From JAGVSZ01 sp019137045 (GTDB lineage: Bacteria; Pseudomonadota; Gammaproteobacteria; Burkholderiales; SG8-39): 64,000 nt of DNA. The stretch is taken from positions 62,001 to 126,000 of the forward strand of contig JAXMFT010000008.1 of the NCBI GenBank assembly GCA_046347635.1, written 5' to 3'. Of this stretch, positions 8,872 to 16,969 are shown piece by piece. The position numbers were made by a program, and so were the translations under genes. A model generated the notes under the pieces. It was not told the DNA's origin. It was given only the letters and a program-made list of their open reading frames with translations, and searched no databases. Position 1 is the stretch's first letter. Every line of letters starts with the position of its first letter.

Positions 8872-8905
8872 CGCTTCTTCCCCGGGCGCACTGCGGGAAG
8901 AAGCG
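8872..8905. terminator. Hairpin between convergent genes
   Basis: An 11-bp perfect stem (8872-8882 pairing with 8895-8905, core GCTTCTTCCC/GGGAAGAAGC) with a 12-nt loop lies between the converging Pht5-like gene and the wrbA-like gene. No U-tract follows, so it may be a bidirectional weak terminator or 3-prime stabilising hairpin. Confidence 0.5.
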
Positions 8906-8965
8906 CCAGCCGGACGCGCGCAACGGCGGCAGGCGGCGGACTCCGGCCGGGGGCCCGCTCTCTCT

Positions 8966-9559
8966 TCAGGCCTTCATCCTCCGGGCCACGTCCAACAGGC
9001 GCAGGATCTGGCCGCGGATCGACGCCTTGGCCTCGTCGGTGAACGGCTGGCCCTGCGTGTGGCTGTACCCGTAGGGGTTGCCGCCGGTCTTGTAGACCGC
9101 GGGGTCGGTATAGCCGGGAGCGGCGACGATGCTGCCCCAGTGGATGGCCGTGGCGTAGAACGACATCAGGGTCTGCTCCTGACCGCCGTGGGCGTTCATG
9201 GCCGAGGTCATGGCGGAGATCGGCTTGTTGGCGAGCTTGCCCTCGCTCCAGACCGGGCCCAGCGTGTCGATGAACGCGCGCATCTGGCTCGCCTGCACGC
9301 CGAACCGGGTCGGGCACGAGAACAGGTAGGCATCGGCCCAGGCCATGTCGTCGGCCGTGGCATGAGGCACGTCGGCGGTCCGTTCCGCGTGGGCCCGCCA
9401 GGCGTCGACGCCCGCGACGACGTCCGCGGGGGCGGTTTCCCGCACCTTGCGCAGCCTGACCTCGGCGCCGGCCGCCCTGGCGGCTTCCGCCGCGATGGAG
9501 GACATCTCGTGGTTGGTGCCGTAGGTCGAGTAGTAGATGATGGCAAGCTTGACGCTCAT
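8966..9559 (-). CDS. wrbA: WrbA-type NAD(P)H:quinone oxidoreductase
   Basis: A 197-residue flavodoxin-fold quinone reductase performing two-electron reduction of quinones with FMN. It shows the FMN phosphate loop STYGTNHEM (about 10-20), SCPTRFGVQASQMRAFID (about 82-100) and the dimer/active-site stretch SAMNAHGGQEQTLMSFY (about 118-135), with normal length. It lies 10 bp downstream of the glutathionyl-hydroquinone reductase gene, so the pair forms a quinone-detoxification operon, probably controlled by the divergent LysR regulator. Confidence 0.92.
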   Translation of the reverse strand: MSVKLAIIYYSTYGTNHEMSSIAAEAARAAGAEVRLRKVRETAPADVVAGVDAWRAHAERTADVPHATADDMAWADAYLFSCPTRFGVQASQMRAFIDTLGPVWSEGKLANKPISAMTSAMNAHGGQEQTLMSFYATAIHWGSIVAAPGYTDPAVYKTGGNPYGYSHTQGQPFTDEAKASIRGQILRLLDVARRMKA

Positions 9560-9569
9560 GGTCGTCTCC

Positions 9570-10568
9570 TCAGTGTGATCGGGCGGCGACGCCGGACGGG
9601 ATGCGGGTGGGCGGCGCGGCGAAGTCCAGGATGGGACCGACCGGAACGATCCCGTTGGGGTTGATGCCGTGGTGGCTGCGGTAGTAGTGCTGCTTGATGT
9701 GCTCGAAGTCGACCGTCGCCGAGACGCCCGGCCACTGGTACAGCTCGCGCGTATAGCTCCACAGGTTCGGGTAGTCGATCAGCCGCCTCAGGTTGCACTT
9801 GAAGTGGCCGTGGTAGACGGGATCGAAGCGGCACAAGGTCGTGAACAGGCGCCAGTCGGCCTCGGTCAGCCGCTCGCCCAGGAGCCAGCGCTGCCTGCCG
9901 AGGGTCCGCTCCAGCGCGTCGAGGCGCGCGAAGAGCTTCCCGACTTCCTCTTCGTACACGGCCTGCGCGGTGGCAAAGCCCGCCTTGTAGACGCCGTTGT
10001 TGACGGCGTCATAGAGGTCGGCGTTGATCGCGTCGATCTGCGGCAGGAGCTCCGGCGGCGCGTAGTCGCCCGCGCGGGCGCCGACGCCGTCGAAAGCCGA
10101 ATTGAACATGCGGATGATCTCGGCCGACTCGTTGCTGACGATGGTGTCCCGCGCCAGGTCCCACAGCACGGGCACCGTGACGCGCCCGCTGTAGCGCGGG
10201 TCGGCGCGCAGGTACACGTCGTAGAGGTGCGCGGCGCCCGCAACCGGGTCCGCGACGACGCCGGGCGCAGGCTCGAAGGTCCAGCCCTGCGCGCCGAGGA
10301 ACGGATTGACGACCGACACCCCGATCATCTCCGTGAGGCCCTTCAGGGCGCGGAAGATCAGTGCGCGGCTCGCCCACGGACAGGCCAGCGACACGTACAG
10401 GTGGTAGCGGCCGGGTTCGGCTTTGAAGCCGCCGCCGCCGGTCGGGCCCGGTCGACCGTCCGCGGTCACCCAGTTGCGGAAGCGCGCCTCGCTGCGCACG
10501 AAACGTCCGCCGGTGGCCTCGGTGTCGTACCACCGGTCGTGCCATTTGCCGTCGATCAGAAGTCCCAT
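9570..10568 (-). CDS. Glutathionyl-hydroquinone reductase (Xi-class glutathione transferase)
   Basis: A 332-residue member of the GS-hydroquinone reductase family (YqjG/PcpF/EcgHQR type), which removes glutathione from glutathionyl-hydroquinones. The catalytic cysteine is C63 in SLACPWASRAL. The N-terminal thioredoxin-fold half (RFVRSEARFRNWVT...) is followed by the all-alpha C-terminal domain containing WLLGERLTEADWRLFTTL and the family tail HHGINPNGIVP. The ATG at 10568 (MGLLIDGKWHD) matches the family N-terminus, so an open-frame extension upstream was rejected. First gene of the two-gene operon with wrbA, divergent from a LysR gene. Confidence 0.92.
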   Translation of the reverse strand: MGLLIDGKWHDRWYDTEATGGRFVRSEARFRNWVTADGRPGPTGGGGFKAEPGRYHLYVSLACPWASRALIFRALKGLTEMIGVSVVNPFLGAQGWTFEPAPGVVADPVAGAAHLYDVYLRADPRYSGRVTVPVLWDLARDTIVSNESAEIIRMFNSAFDGVGARAGDYAPPELLPQIDAINADLYDAVNNGVYKAGFATAQAVYEEEVGKLFARLDALERTLGRQRWLLGERLTEADWRLFTTLCRFDPVYHGHFKCNLRRLIDYPNLWSYTRELYQWPGVSATVDFEHIKQHYYRSHHGINPNGIVPVGPILDFAAPPTRIPSGVAARSH

Positions 10569-10719
10569 GTCGAACCTTCGTTTCAGACCGTTGAGGCACG
10601 GGCGCTTCGGCTGCTGAAGCGACTGCGCGACTCGCCTCCGCCAGCCTCGCAAGTGCCCTCTCCAGGATTGTGGCGCCGCAAGACGCCCAATCAACACGCA
10701 CGGGCTGGCAACACAATCT

Positions 10720-10735
10720 CATTATTGGAACAATG
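10720..10735. promoter_or_regulatory. Hyphenated palindrome at the LysR start, candidate operator
   Basis: CATTATTGGAACAATG is an imperfect 16-bp inverted repeat (CATT-TT / AA-AATG arms) lying in the 173 bp divergent region and covering the first possible ATG of the LysR gene. Its position fits negative autoregulation, typical of LysR regulators that control a divergent operon. No experimental motif is known to me for this site. Confidence 0.4.
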
Positions 10736-10741
10736 GCCGCC

Positions 10742-11662
10742 ATGACGACCCTCGCGCTGCATGCCGACGACCTGATCCTGTTCGCGCGCATCGTCGACGC
10801 GGGCAGCTTCAAGCGCGCATCCGAGCTCACCGGATTTCCGAAGGCCACGCTGTCGCGCCGCGTCTCGCGGCTGGAAAGCGCCTTCGGCGAGCGCCTGATC
10901 CAGCGCAGCACCCGCTACATGGCGGTGACCGATTTCGGCGAGCGCATGCTGGAGCACGCGCGCCGCCTGAGCGAGGAGAGCGAGGCCGCCGCGGCGCTCG
11001 CGCTGAACCGACAGGCTGCGCCACAAGGCACGTTGCGCGTCTCGCTGCCGCCCGAGTTCCTGGAGCTGCCCGTGGTCGACGTGGTCAGCCGCTTCGTTCA
11101 GCGCTACCCGGACGTCCGGCTGGAGCTCGACCTGTCCACCCGGCGCGTGGACCTGGTGGCCGAGCGCTTCGACGTGGCCGTGCGCGCCGCAGCGCACCTG
11201 CCCGATGACGGCACGCTGGTCGCACGGCGCATCACCACCCAGCAGAGCGGCTTGTACGCGAGCGGCGACTACCTGCGACGACAGGGTGCGCCGGCCACGC
11301 CGGCGGCGCTGCTGGATCACATGGGGCTCGCGCTCACGGTGCGCGGCGAGCCGCAGCCGTGGCGGCTCTCGTGCAACGGCGAGCACTGGGAGGGGTTGCC
11401 GCGGCGGACCCTGGCGGCCAATTCGCTGGGCCTGCAGCAGGAGCTGGCGCTGCGCGGCCTGGGGATCGTCGAGCTGGGTCACCGCTTCGCGCGCGGCGCG
11501 ATCGAGCGCGGAGAGCTCCTGCGGGTGCTGCCGGAGTGGCATGCGCCTCCGGTCACCATCTGGTGCGTCACCGCGGGCCGGCGCCTGTTGCCCAAGCGCA
11601 GCGAGGCGTTCATCGAGGTCCTGCGGGCCGCGCTCGCCGATGGGGAGTCCGGCGCGGCGTGA
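10742..11662 (+). CDS. LysR-family transcriptional regulator
   Basis: A 306-residue LysR regulator: winged helix-turn-helix at about 10-70 (DDLILFARIVDAGSFKRASELTGF.., KATLSRRVSRLESAFGERL) and a LysR-type effector-binding domain from about 90 on. Two ATGs 9 bp apart (10733, 10742) are possible. I use the second because the first leaves almost no space for the GGAA ribosome site and lies inside the palindrome. It is divergent from the glutathionyl-hydroquinone reductase/wrbA pair, the usual target arrangement, so a quinone-responsive role is inferred. Confidence 0.88.
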   Translation: MTTLALHADDLILFARIVDAGSFKRASELTGFPKATLSRRVSRLESAFGERLIQRSTRYMAVTDFGERMLEHARRLSEESEAAAALALNRQAAPQGTLRVSLPPEFLELPVVDVVSRFVQRYPDVRLELDLSTRRVDLVAERFDVAVRAAAHLPDDGTLVARRITTQQSGLYASGDYLRRQGAPATPAALLDHMGLALTVRGEPQPWRLSCNGEHWEGLPRRTLAANSLGLQQELALRGLGIVELGHRFARGAIERGELLRVLPEWHAPPVTIWCVTAGRRLLPKRSEAFIEVLRAALADGESGAA

Positions 11663-11697
11663 CTCGCGACGTCGGGCGCTTCAGACCGCTCTGTTTG

Positions 11698-11950
11698 CTA
11701 CGAGGGCAATCCCTTCAGCGTGGTCGGCCACGAGGCCGAGGTGCACTGGCCGTCGTACTCGCGCATCATCGATTTCGAGCTCGAGATCGGCGCGGTCATC
11801 GGCCGCGGCGGCTGCGGCAACGATCTCGCCTGCATCCTGAAGCACGGCGATGTCGTCGAGCTGTCCGTGGGCGGCATCGGCGTGCTGCGCAACCGGATCG
11901 TGGCGCCGCACGTGCGGGAGGTGCCGACGCTGCCACTCAGGATTCTCTAG
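11698..11950 (+). pseudogene. Internally deleted fragment of a fumarylacetoacetate-hydrolase-family gene
   Basis: This segment is a partial copy of the intact FAH-family gene at 17947-18879. Block 1 (11698-11812) matches 18282-18396 with one mismatch in 115 bp. Block 2 (11813-11950, ending at the same TAG) matches 18742-18879 with about 12 mismatches in 138 bp. The 345 bp between them (115 codons, in frame) is missing, and in the intact gene the gap is bracketed by GGCGGC repeats at 18391 and 18736. The fragment lacks the N-terminal third and the FAH residues around D170, so it cannot encode a working enzyme. It abuts another gene fragment on its right. Confidence 0.85.
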
Positions 11951-12074
11951 CCCGCTCGCCGGTCGCGCGGCAGACGTACGGAACTGGGGCGCCGCCGCGC
12001 GCGGCGACGGCGACCGATACCCCCTGGATGAACGCGGCGAGGCCGGCGTCGAGAACCGGCCCGCCTTCCCTCAT
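11951..12074 (-). pseudogene. Truncated N-terminus, possibly of a pyridoxamine-phosphate-oxidase-like protein
   Basis: Reading minus from an ATG at 12074 gives about 41 codons (MREGGPVLDAGLAAFIQG..., then VPYVCRATGER) before the frame runs into the end of the FAH fragment. The phrase pattern resembles the start of pyridoxamine 5-phosphate-oxidase-family flavoproteins (AAFIQGG-S-AVASRD..VP-V-RA-GCR), from memory and without a search. No continuation is found. Together with the FAH fragment it marks a rearrangement breakpoint near 11950. Confidence 0.4.
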
Positions 12075-12099
12075 CGGCGCGCCGGTCAGATGCCGCCCG

Positions 12100-13056
12100 C
12101 TAGTTCGATCTCGCGCCGGTCGCGCGCACCACCTTGCTCCACTTCGCGACCTCCGCCTTCAAGTACCCGGCAAACTGCGCTTGCGAGCCGCCGACCGGCT
12201 CGAACACGAGCTCCGCGAGCCGCTGGCGGATCTCGGGCGCCTGGATCGCGAGGTTGACCGCCTCGTTCAGCCGCTGCGCGATCTCGGGCGGCGTCCCCGC
12301 CGGGAGGAACATCGCGACCCAGGTGTAGTCCTCCATGCCGGCGAAGCCCGATTCGGTGAGCGTCGGCACCTCGGGCAGCGTGGCGAGACGCTGCGCGCTC
12401 GACACCCCGAGCGCGCGCAGCTTGCCGGCGCGGACCTGCGCGAGCGGGCCGGAGATCGCGGCCGTCCCGACCGTCGGTTCGCCGCCGACGACCGCCATGT
12501 ACGCCGGACCGGCGCCCTTGTAGTGGACCGGGCTCGCGTCGAGCCCCGCGAGCACCTTGAACAGCATCTCCGCGGTGAGGTGCGGAGTCGTCCCTGCGCC
12601 GGGCGAAGCGTAGACGAACTTCGTGCCGCGCGCGGACCTGATCAGCTCATCGAGGTTCTTCGCCGGCGAGGAGGCGGTGACGAAGATCATGTTGGGCTGC
12701 GTGGCGATCTGGATCACCGGCACGAAATCGCGCTCGACGTCGTAACCGGGGTCGGCGAAAAGCGTCATGTTGACCGCGATCGCCGAGGTCGTGACGAGCG
12801 CGGTGTAGCCGTCCGGATGCGACTTGGCCACCATGGCGGCGCCGATGTTGCCGCCGGCGCCGGGGCGGTTGTCGACGATCACCTGCTGGCCGAGGATCTC
12901 GGGCAGCTTCTGGGCGACGAGCCGCGCGACGATGTCAGTCGGCCCGCCGGGCGCGAACGCGACGACGATGCGCACCGGCTTGGTCGGATAGCCCTGGGCG
13001 AACGCGCCCGATACCATCATCAGCAGCAGTGCAATCGCAGACAGCAGCCTGGTCAT
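12100..13056 (-). CDS. Bug/TctC-family periplasmic solute-binding protein
   Basis: A 318-residue Bug protein with a signal peptide cleaved near GAFAQ (about residue 20), then YPTKPVRIVVAFAPGGPTD and DNRPGAGGNIG, the diagnostic loops of the family, and a C-terminal WSKVVRATGA. It lies 16 bp downstream of the cyclase-family gene on the same strand, so it probably delivers that enzyme's substrate. No TctA/TctB partners are present. Confidence 0.9.
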   Translation of the reverse strand: MTRLLSAIALLLMMVSGAFAQGYPTKPVRIVVAFAPGGPTDIVARLVAQKLPEILGQQVIVDNRPGAGGNIGAAMVAKSHPDGYTALVTTSAIAVNMTLFADPGYDVERDFVPVIQIATQPNMIFVTASSPAKNLDELIRSARGTKFVYASPGAGTTPHLTAEMLFKVLAGLDASPVHYKGAGPAYMAVVGGEPTVGTAAISGPLAQVRAGKLRALGVSSAQRLATLPEVPTLTESGFAGMEDYTWVAMFLPAGTPPEIAQRLNEAVNLAIQAPEIRQRLAELVFEPVGGSQAQFAGYLKAEVAKWSKVVRATGARSN

Positions 13057-13072
13057 CGCTTCCTCCCTTGGA

Positions 13073-14089
13073 TTACTTGATCGCCAGCGGATTCACCGGC
13101 GAGCCCACCGCGCCGGTGATCGGCAGCGCCGGCGCGACGAACAGGAACTCGTAGCGCCCGTCGGCCTTGCAGTCCTTCGCGAGCTCGGCGAGGTCGAAGA
13201 TCTCCCCCACCGAGAGCCCGATGATCGGGATCGCGATCCAGTGCCACGGCTGGTTCGTGTCTTCGGTCTCGCACGGCCGCACCTCCACACCCCAGGTGTC
13301 GGTGACCACCGCCGCGACCTGCCGCGCGTGCAGCCAGTCCAGCGTCTCGAACGCGAGGCCCGGCGCGTCGCCGCCGGCGTAGCCGTCCCACGTCTTCGAC
13401 GCGAGCTTCGCCTCGATGTGCCCGGTGCGCACGATCAGATAGTCGCCGCGGCCGACCTTCACCTTCTCCCTGCGCTCGGCGGCCTCGAGCATCTCGTTCG
13501 TGATCGCGAAGCCGTCCGGCAGCCAGCGCCTGCCGAACAGCGCCGCGATGTCGAGCAGCACGCCGCGCCCGACCATCTTCGCCTTGGTCTTCTCGATCCC
13601 GCCGTACTGTGCGCCCGAGGTGGTCACCGTGCGGCAGTCGCGGCCGTTCCAGGTGTAGTCCTCGTAGAAGATGTGGCCGAGCCCGTCCCACTGCGTGCCG
13701 CACTGGAGCGGCATGATCACCAGGTCGTCGGCGCCGCGGATCTTGCGGTGATCGAGGACGCCGGAGTAGGCGTCGGTGCCGGTGCGCAGCATCACGTGCA
13801 CCGGGTTGAAGCGGCCGAGCGCCGGGTACTTGCTCTTGCCGCCCTGCGGCCCCTTCGCGTCGAAGTTGAGCGCGAGCGACATCACCTTGCCCTTGCGCAC
13901 CAGCCGCGCTGCGTTGACGATGTCGCCGGGGGCGACGTAGTTGAGCGTGCCGATCTCGTCGTCCTTGCCCCAGCGCCCCCAGTTGCTCAGCCGCTTCGCG
14001 GCGGCGCGGACGTCCTTGCGCGTGAGCTTGCGGTTGCGGGCTTCGCGGGTGTCGCGGACCTTCAGCTTCTTGGCTGCCTTCGTTGCCAT
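13073..14089 (-). CDS. Cyclase-family metal hydrolase (kynurenine-formamidase-like fold)
   Basis: A 338-residue protein of the cyclase/kynurenine formamidase (PF04199-type) superfamily, metal-dependent hydrolases of amides, formamides or lactones. The usual HGTHxDxPxH metal motif appears as QCGTQWDGLGH (about 129-139), a subgroup form in which both leading histidines are Gln while the Asp and last His remain. The N-terminus is rich in Lys/Arg with no signal peptide. The start at 14089 has a GGAGGAG ribosome site. First gene of an operon with the Bug protein; divergent (69 bp) from a ThDP-dependent enzyme. Substrate unknown. Confidence 0.82.
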   Translation of the reverse strand: MATKAAKKLKVRDTREARNRKLTRKDVRAAAKRLSNWGRWGKDDEIGTLNYVAPGDIVNAARLVRKGKVMSLALNFDAKGPQGGKSKYPALGRFNPVHVMLRTGTDAYSGVLDHRKIRGADDLVIMPLQCGTQWDGLGHIFYEDYTWNGRDCRTVTTSGAQYGGIEKTKAKMVGRGVLLDIAALFGRRWLPDGFAITNEMLEAAERREKVKVGRGDYLIVRTGHIEAKLASKTWDGYAGGDAPGLAFETLDWLHARQVAAVVTDTWGVEVRPCETEDTNQPWHWIAIPIIGLSVGEIFDLAELAKDCKADGRYEFLFVAPALPITGAVGSPVNPLAIK

Positions 14090-14158
14090 CGTCTCCTCCG
14101 GGGGGGCGCGCGTAGCTTATCATCGGCGGCGAGCCCGCAGCCAGGATGACCAAACCCG

Positions 14159-15835
14159 ATGGCTAAAGTGACCGGCGCCGAAGTTCTCGCCGACATGCTC
14201 GCCGGCTACGGCGTGACGCACGTGTTCATGGTGCCGGCGGTGCTGCGCCGCACGTTCGCCGAGATGGAGCGGCGCACGAGCATTCGCCGCATCCACACGC
14301 ACGGCGAGAAGGCAGCGGCGTACATGGCCGACGGCTACGCGCGCGCGTCGGGGCGCCCGGGCGTGTGCATGGCGCAGGTGGTCGGCGCGCTCAACCTCGC
14401 AGCGGGCCTCCGCGACGCGTACCTCGCGCACTCGCCGGTCATCGCGTTCACCGGCGGACGCGAGCCGCGCACCAAGTTCCGGCAGGTGTACCAGGAGGTG
14501 GACGACGTCCCGTCGTTCGAGCCGGTGACGAAGTGGAACGCCGCCGTCGACGCGGTGGAGCGCTTCCCCGACATGGTGCGGCAGGCGTTCCGCGTGGCGG
14601 TGTCCGGCGCCCCGGGGCCGGTGCACCTGCAGTTCCGCGGCAACGAGGGCCAGATCGACCAGGAAGAGGCCGACATGGAAGCGCTGTGCGAGCCGCAGTT
14701 CGCGCGCGTGCCGCCGTTCCGGCCGGAGCCCGAGCGCGCGCACGTGCTCGCCGCCCTCGGGGCGCTCCAGTCCGCGGAGCGGCCGGTGATCGTCGCGGGC
14801 GGCGGCGTCCGGGCCTCGGGCGCCGGCCTCGAGCTCGTCGCGCTCGCGGACAGGCTCGGCGTGCCGGTGGCGACGTCGCTGAACGGCAAGGACGCGATCC
14901 CGGGCACGCATCCGCTCTCGGTCGGCGTCGTCGGCAGCTATTCGCGCGAGAGCGCGAACCGGGTCGTGGCGGGTGCGGACCTCGTCTGCTTCGTCGGCAC
15001 CACCGCCGGCGGGATGACGACGCACTTCTGGGCGGTGCCGAAGGTCGGCGTGCGCGCGGTGCAGATCGACATCGACCCGGAGACGCTCGGCCGCAACTAT
15101 CCGCTGACGGCCGCGGTGCTGGGCGATGCGAAGTCGGTGCTCGCCCGCATGCTCGAGCACGCGGATCCCTCGACCGCCGAGCGGCGGCACGCCTGGCTCG
15201 AGACGACGCGCGGCATCTGCCGCGCGTGGCACGAGAAGTACCGTCCGCTGCTCGGCTCCGACGCGGTGCCGATCCGGCCCGAGCGCATCTGCGCCGAGCT
15301 CACCCGGCACGTGCCGGACGATGCGATCGTGGTCGTCGACACCGGCCACGCCGGCATGTGGATGGGCGGGATGTACGACCTGCGCTCGCCGCGCCAGAGC
15401 TACCTGCGCAGCGCCGGCCACCTCGGGTGGGCTTTCCCGGCCGGGCTCGGCGCGAAGTGCGCGTGTCCCGATCGGCCGGTGATCACGTTCACCGGCGATG
15501 CCGGCTTCTGGTACCACATCGGCGAGATCGAGACCGCGGCGCGCTGGAAGATGAACGCGGTCACCGTGGTCAACAACAACGCGAGCGGCAACCAGTCGAA
15601 GCGTGGGTTCGAGCGCGCCTACGGCGGGCAGCAGACCGAGCAGGCGCGGGAGCTGTGGACCTTCAACCGGGTGAACTTCGCCCGCATCGCCGAGGAGATG
15701 GGGGCGCTCGGGATCCGGGTCGAGCGCGCCGCGGACTTCGCGCCGGCCCTCGAGCGCGCGCTCGCGGCCGGGCGGCCGGCGGTGATCGACGTCGTGACCG
15801 ACATCGACGCGACTGCGCCGGTGGCGGTGGGGTAG
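14159..15835 (+). CDS. Thiamine-diphosphate-dependent enzyme, acetolactate-synthase-like
   Basis: A 558-residue ThDP enzyme in three domains: N-terminal Pyr domain with the ThDP-activating Glu E50 in THGEKAAAYMADGYAR, a central domain (about 195-340, IVAGGGV.. CFVGTTAGG), and a PP domain with the GDAGFW...NNN ThDP/Mg motif at about 446-476. It resembles acetolactate synthase large subunit and benzoylformate decarboxylase. However, no regulatory small subunit is adjacent and the neighbours are catabolic, so a 2-oxoacid decarboxylase or carboligase role in degradation is more likely than valine/isoleucine synthesis. Starts the plus unit leading into Bug, metallo-beta-lactamase-fold and FAH genes. 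Confidence 0.85.
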   Translation: MAKVTGAEVLADMLAGYGVTHVFMVPAVLRRTFAEMERRTSIRRIHTHGEKAAAYMADGYARASGRPGVCMAQVVGALNLAAGLRDAYLAHSPVIAFTGGREPRTKFRQVYQEVDDVPSFEPVTKWNAAVDAVERFPDMVRQAFRVAVSGAPGPVHLQFRGNEGQIDQEEADMEALCEPQFARVPPFRPEPERAHVLAALGALQSAERPVIVAGGGVRASGAGLELVALADRLGVPVATSLNGKDAIPGTHPLSVGVVGSYSRESANRVVAGADLVCFVGTTAGGMTTHFWAVPKVGVRAVQIDIDPETLGRNYPLTAAVLGDAKSVLARMLEHADPSTAERRHAWLETTRGICRAWHEKYRPLLGSDAVPIRPERICAELTRHVPDDAIVVVDTGHAGMWMGGMYDLRSPRQSYLRSAGHLGWAFPAGLGAKCACPDRPVITFTGDAGFWYHIGEIETAARWKMNAVTVVNNNASGNQSKRGFERAYGGQQTEQARELWTFNRVNFARIAEEMGALGIRVERAADFAPALERALAAGRPAVIDVVTDIDATAPVAVG

Positions 15836-15860
15836 TCCCCGGGCACCGCTTGCGGAACGC

Positions 15861-15936
15861 GGCGCGTCGGAGGCTGACGCTGCGACGCGCCCGAACTCGC
15901 GCAGCGCTTCGCGCCCAGTCGGCTCTGGGCGAAGCG
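15861..15936 (+). terminator. Two hairpins downstream of the ThDP enzyme gene
   Basis: The 157 bp gap after the ThDP gene holds a 9-bp stem (15861-15869 with 15883-15891, GGCGCGTCG/CGACGCGCC) and a second stem with a 2-nt bulge (15905-15918 with 15925-15936). Neither has a U-tract. They could limit read-through into the following Bug gene or stabilise the upstream message. Confidence 0.35.
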
Positions 15937-15992
15937 ATGGAACTCCAGTAGAGTCACGCGTTCAATTCCACCTGCCCACCCGCTCTAGGAGC

Positions 15993-16967
15993 ATGCGCCC
16001 CATGCGATTCCGGTTTCGGCCGTTCGTCTTCTTCGTCCTGATGTGCCTGCCGCTGCTCGTCCACGCCCAGCAGGGCACCTGGCCGAACCGCTTCGTCCGC
16101 CTGATCATCCCGTTCCCCGCCGCCACGTCGCCGGACGTGGTGATGCGGCTGGTCGGACCGCACCTTGCGGCGATGTGGGGCCACCAGGTCGTCATCGAGA
16201 ACCGCGTCGGCGCCGCCGGGAACATCGGTACGGCCGCGGTCGCGTCCGCGCCGCCCGACGGGCACACGCTGCTCTACACGGTCAACTCCACCATTTGCGC
16301 CAACCCGCACCTCTACTCGAAGCTGACCTTCGACCCGCTCAAGGACCTGGCGCCGATCTCCCTCGTCGTCAACCTCGGCTACGTCCTGATCGGGCGCAAC
16401 GACCTGCCGGCCAAGGACCTCAAGGCGCTGATCGGGTTCGCGAAGAGCAATCCCGGCAAGCTGTCCTACAGCTCCTCCGGCGTCGGCGTCGGGACGCACA
16501 TCGTCATGGAGCTCTTCCTGGGCGCGACCGGCACGCAGATGCTGCACGTGCCGATGAACACGCCGGCCACCGTCGCGGTGTTCCAGGGCGAGACGGACCT
16601 CACCATGAGCCCCTACACCACCGGCATCCCGGCGGCGAAGAGCGGCAAGGCGCGCGCCTTTGGCACCACGCTCGCCAAACGCTCCGACCTCCTTCCCGAC
16701 GTGCCCGCGGTCGGCGAAGTCGTGCCGGGGTTCGTCGGGGACGCCTGGCACGGGCTGTTCGCTCCGGCCGGAACGCCGCAGGCCATCATCGACAAGGTGG
16801 CCGTCGACACCGCCAAGGTGCTGGCGATGCCGGAGGTGCGCGCCAAGCTCGCGGGCATCGGGCTCGAGCCGGTGGGGATTTCGCCCGCGGAGTTCGCCGG
16901 CATCGTCAAGCACGACCACGCCAAGTGGGGAAAGGTGATTCGCGACGCCAACATCAAGCTGGATTGA
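15993..16967 (+). CDS. Bug/TctC-family periplasmic solute-binding protein
   Basis: A 324-residue Bug protein with a hydrophobic leader (FVFFVLMCLPLLVHAQ, about 9-26). The family loops follow: FVRLIIPFPAATSPDVV and ENRVGAAGNIGT. A second ATG at 16002 is equally possible. It is followed after 2 bp by the metallo-beta-lactamase-fold gene, which in turn overlaps the FAH gene, so the three form one transcription unit. Confidence 0.9.
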   Translation: MRPMRFRFRPFVFFVLMCLPLLVHAQQGTWPNRFVRLIIPFPAATSPDVVMRLVGPHLAAMWGHQVVIENRVGAAGNIGTAAVASAPPDGHTLLYTVNSTICANPHLYSKLTFDPLKDLAPISLVVNLGYVLIGRNDLPAKDLKALIGFAKSNPGKLSYSSSGVGVGTHIVMELFLGATGTQMLHVPMNTPATVAVFQGETDLTMSPYTTGIPAAKSGKARAFGTTLAKRSDLLPDVPAVGEVVPGFVGDAWHGLFAPAGTPQAIIDKVAVDTAKVLAMPEVRAKLAGIGLEPVGISPAEFAGIVKHDHAKWGKVIRDANIKLD

Positions 16968-16969
16968 GC

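Noticed and set aside
14159..15835. Biosynthetic acetolactate synthase (ilvB)
   Set aside because: No ilvH/ilvN small subunit or ilvC beside it, and all neighbours are catabolic. Kept as a generic ThDP enzyme.
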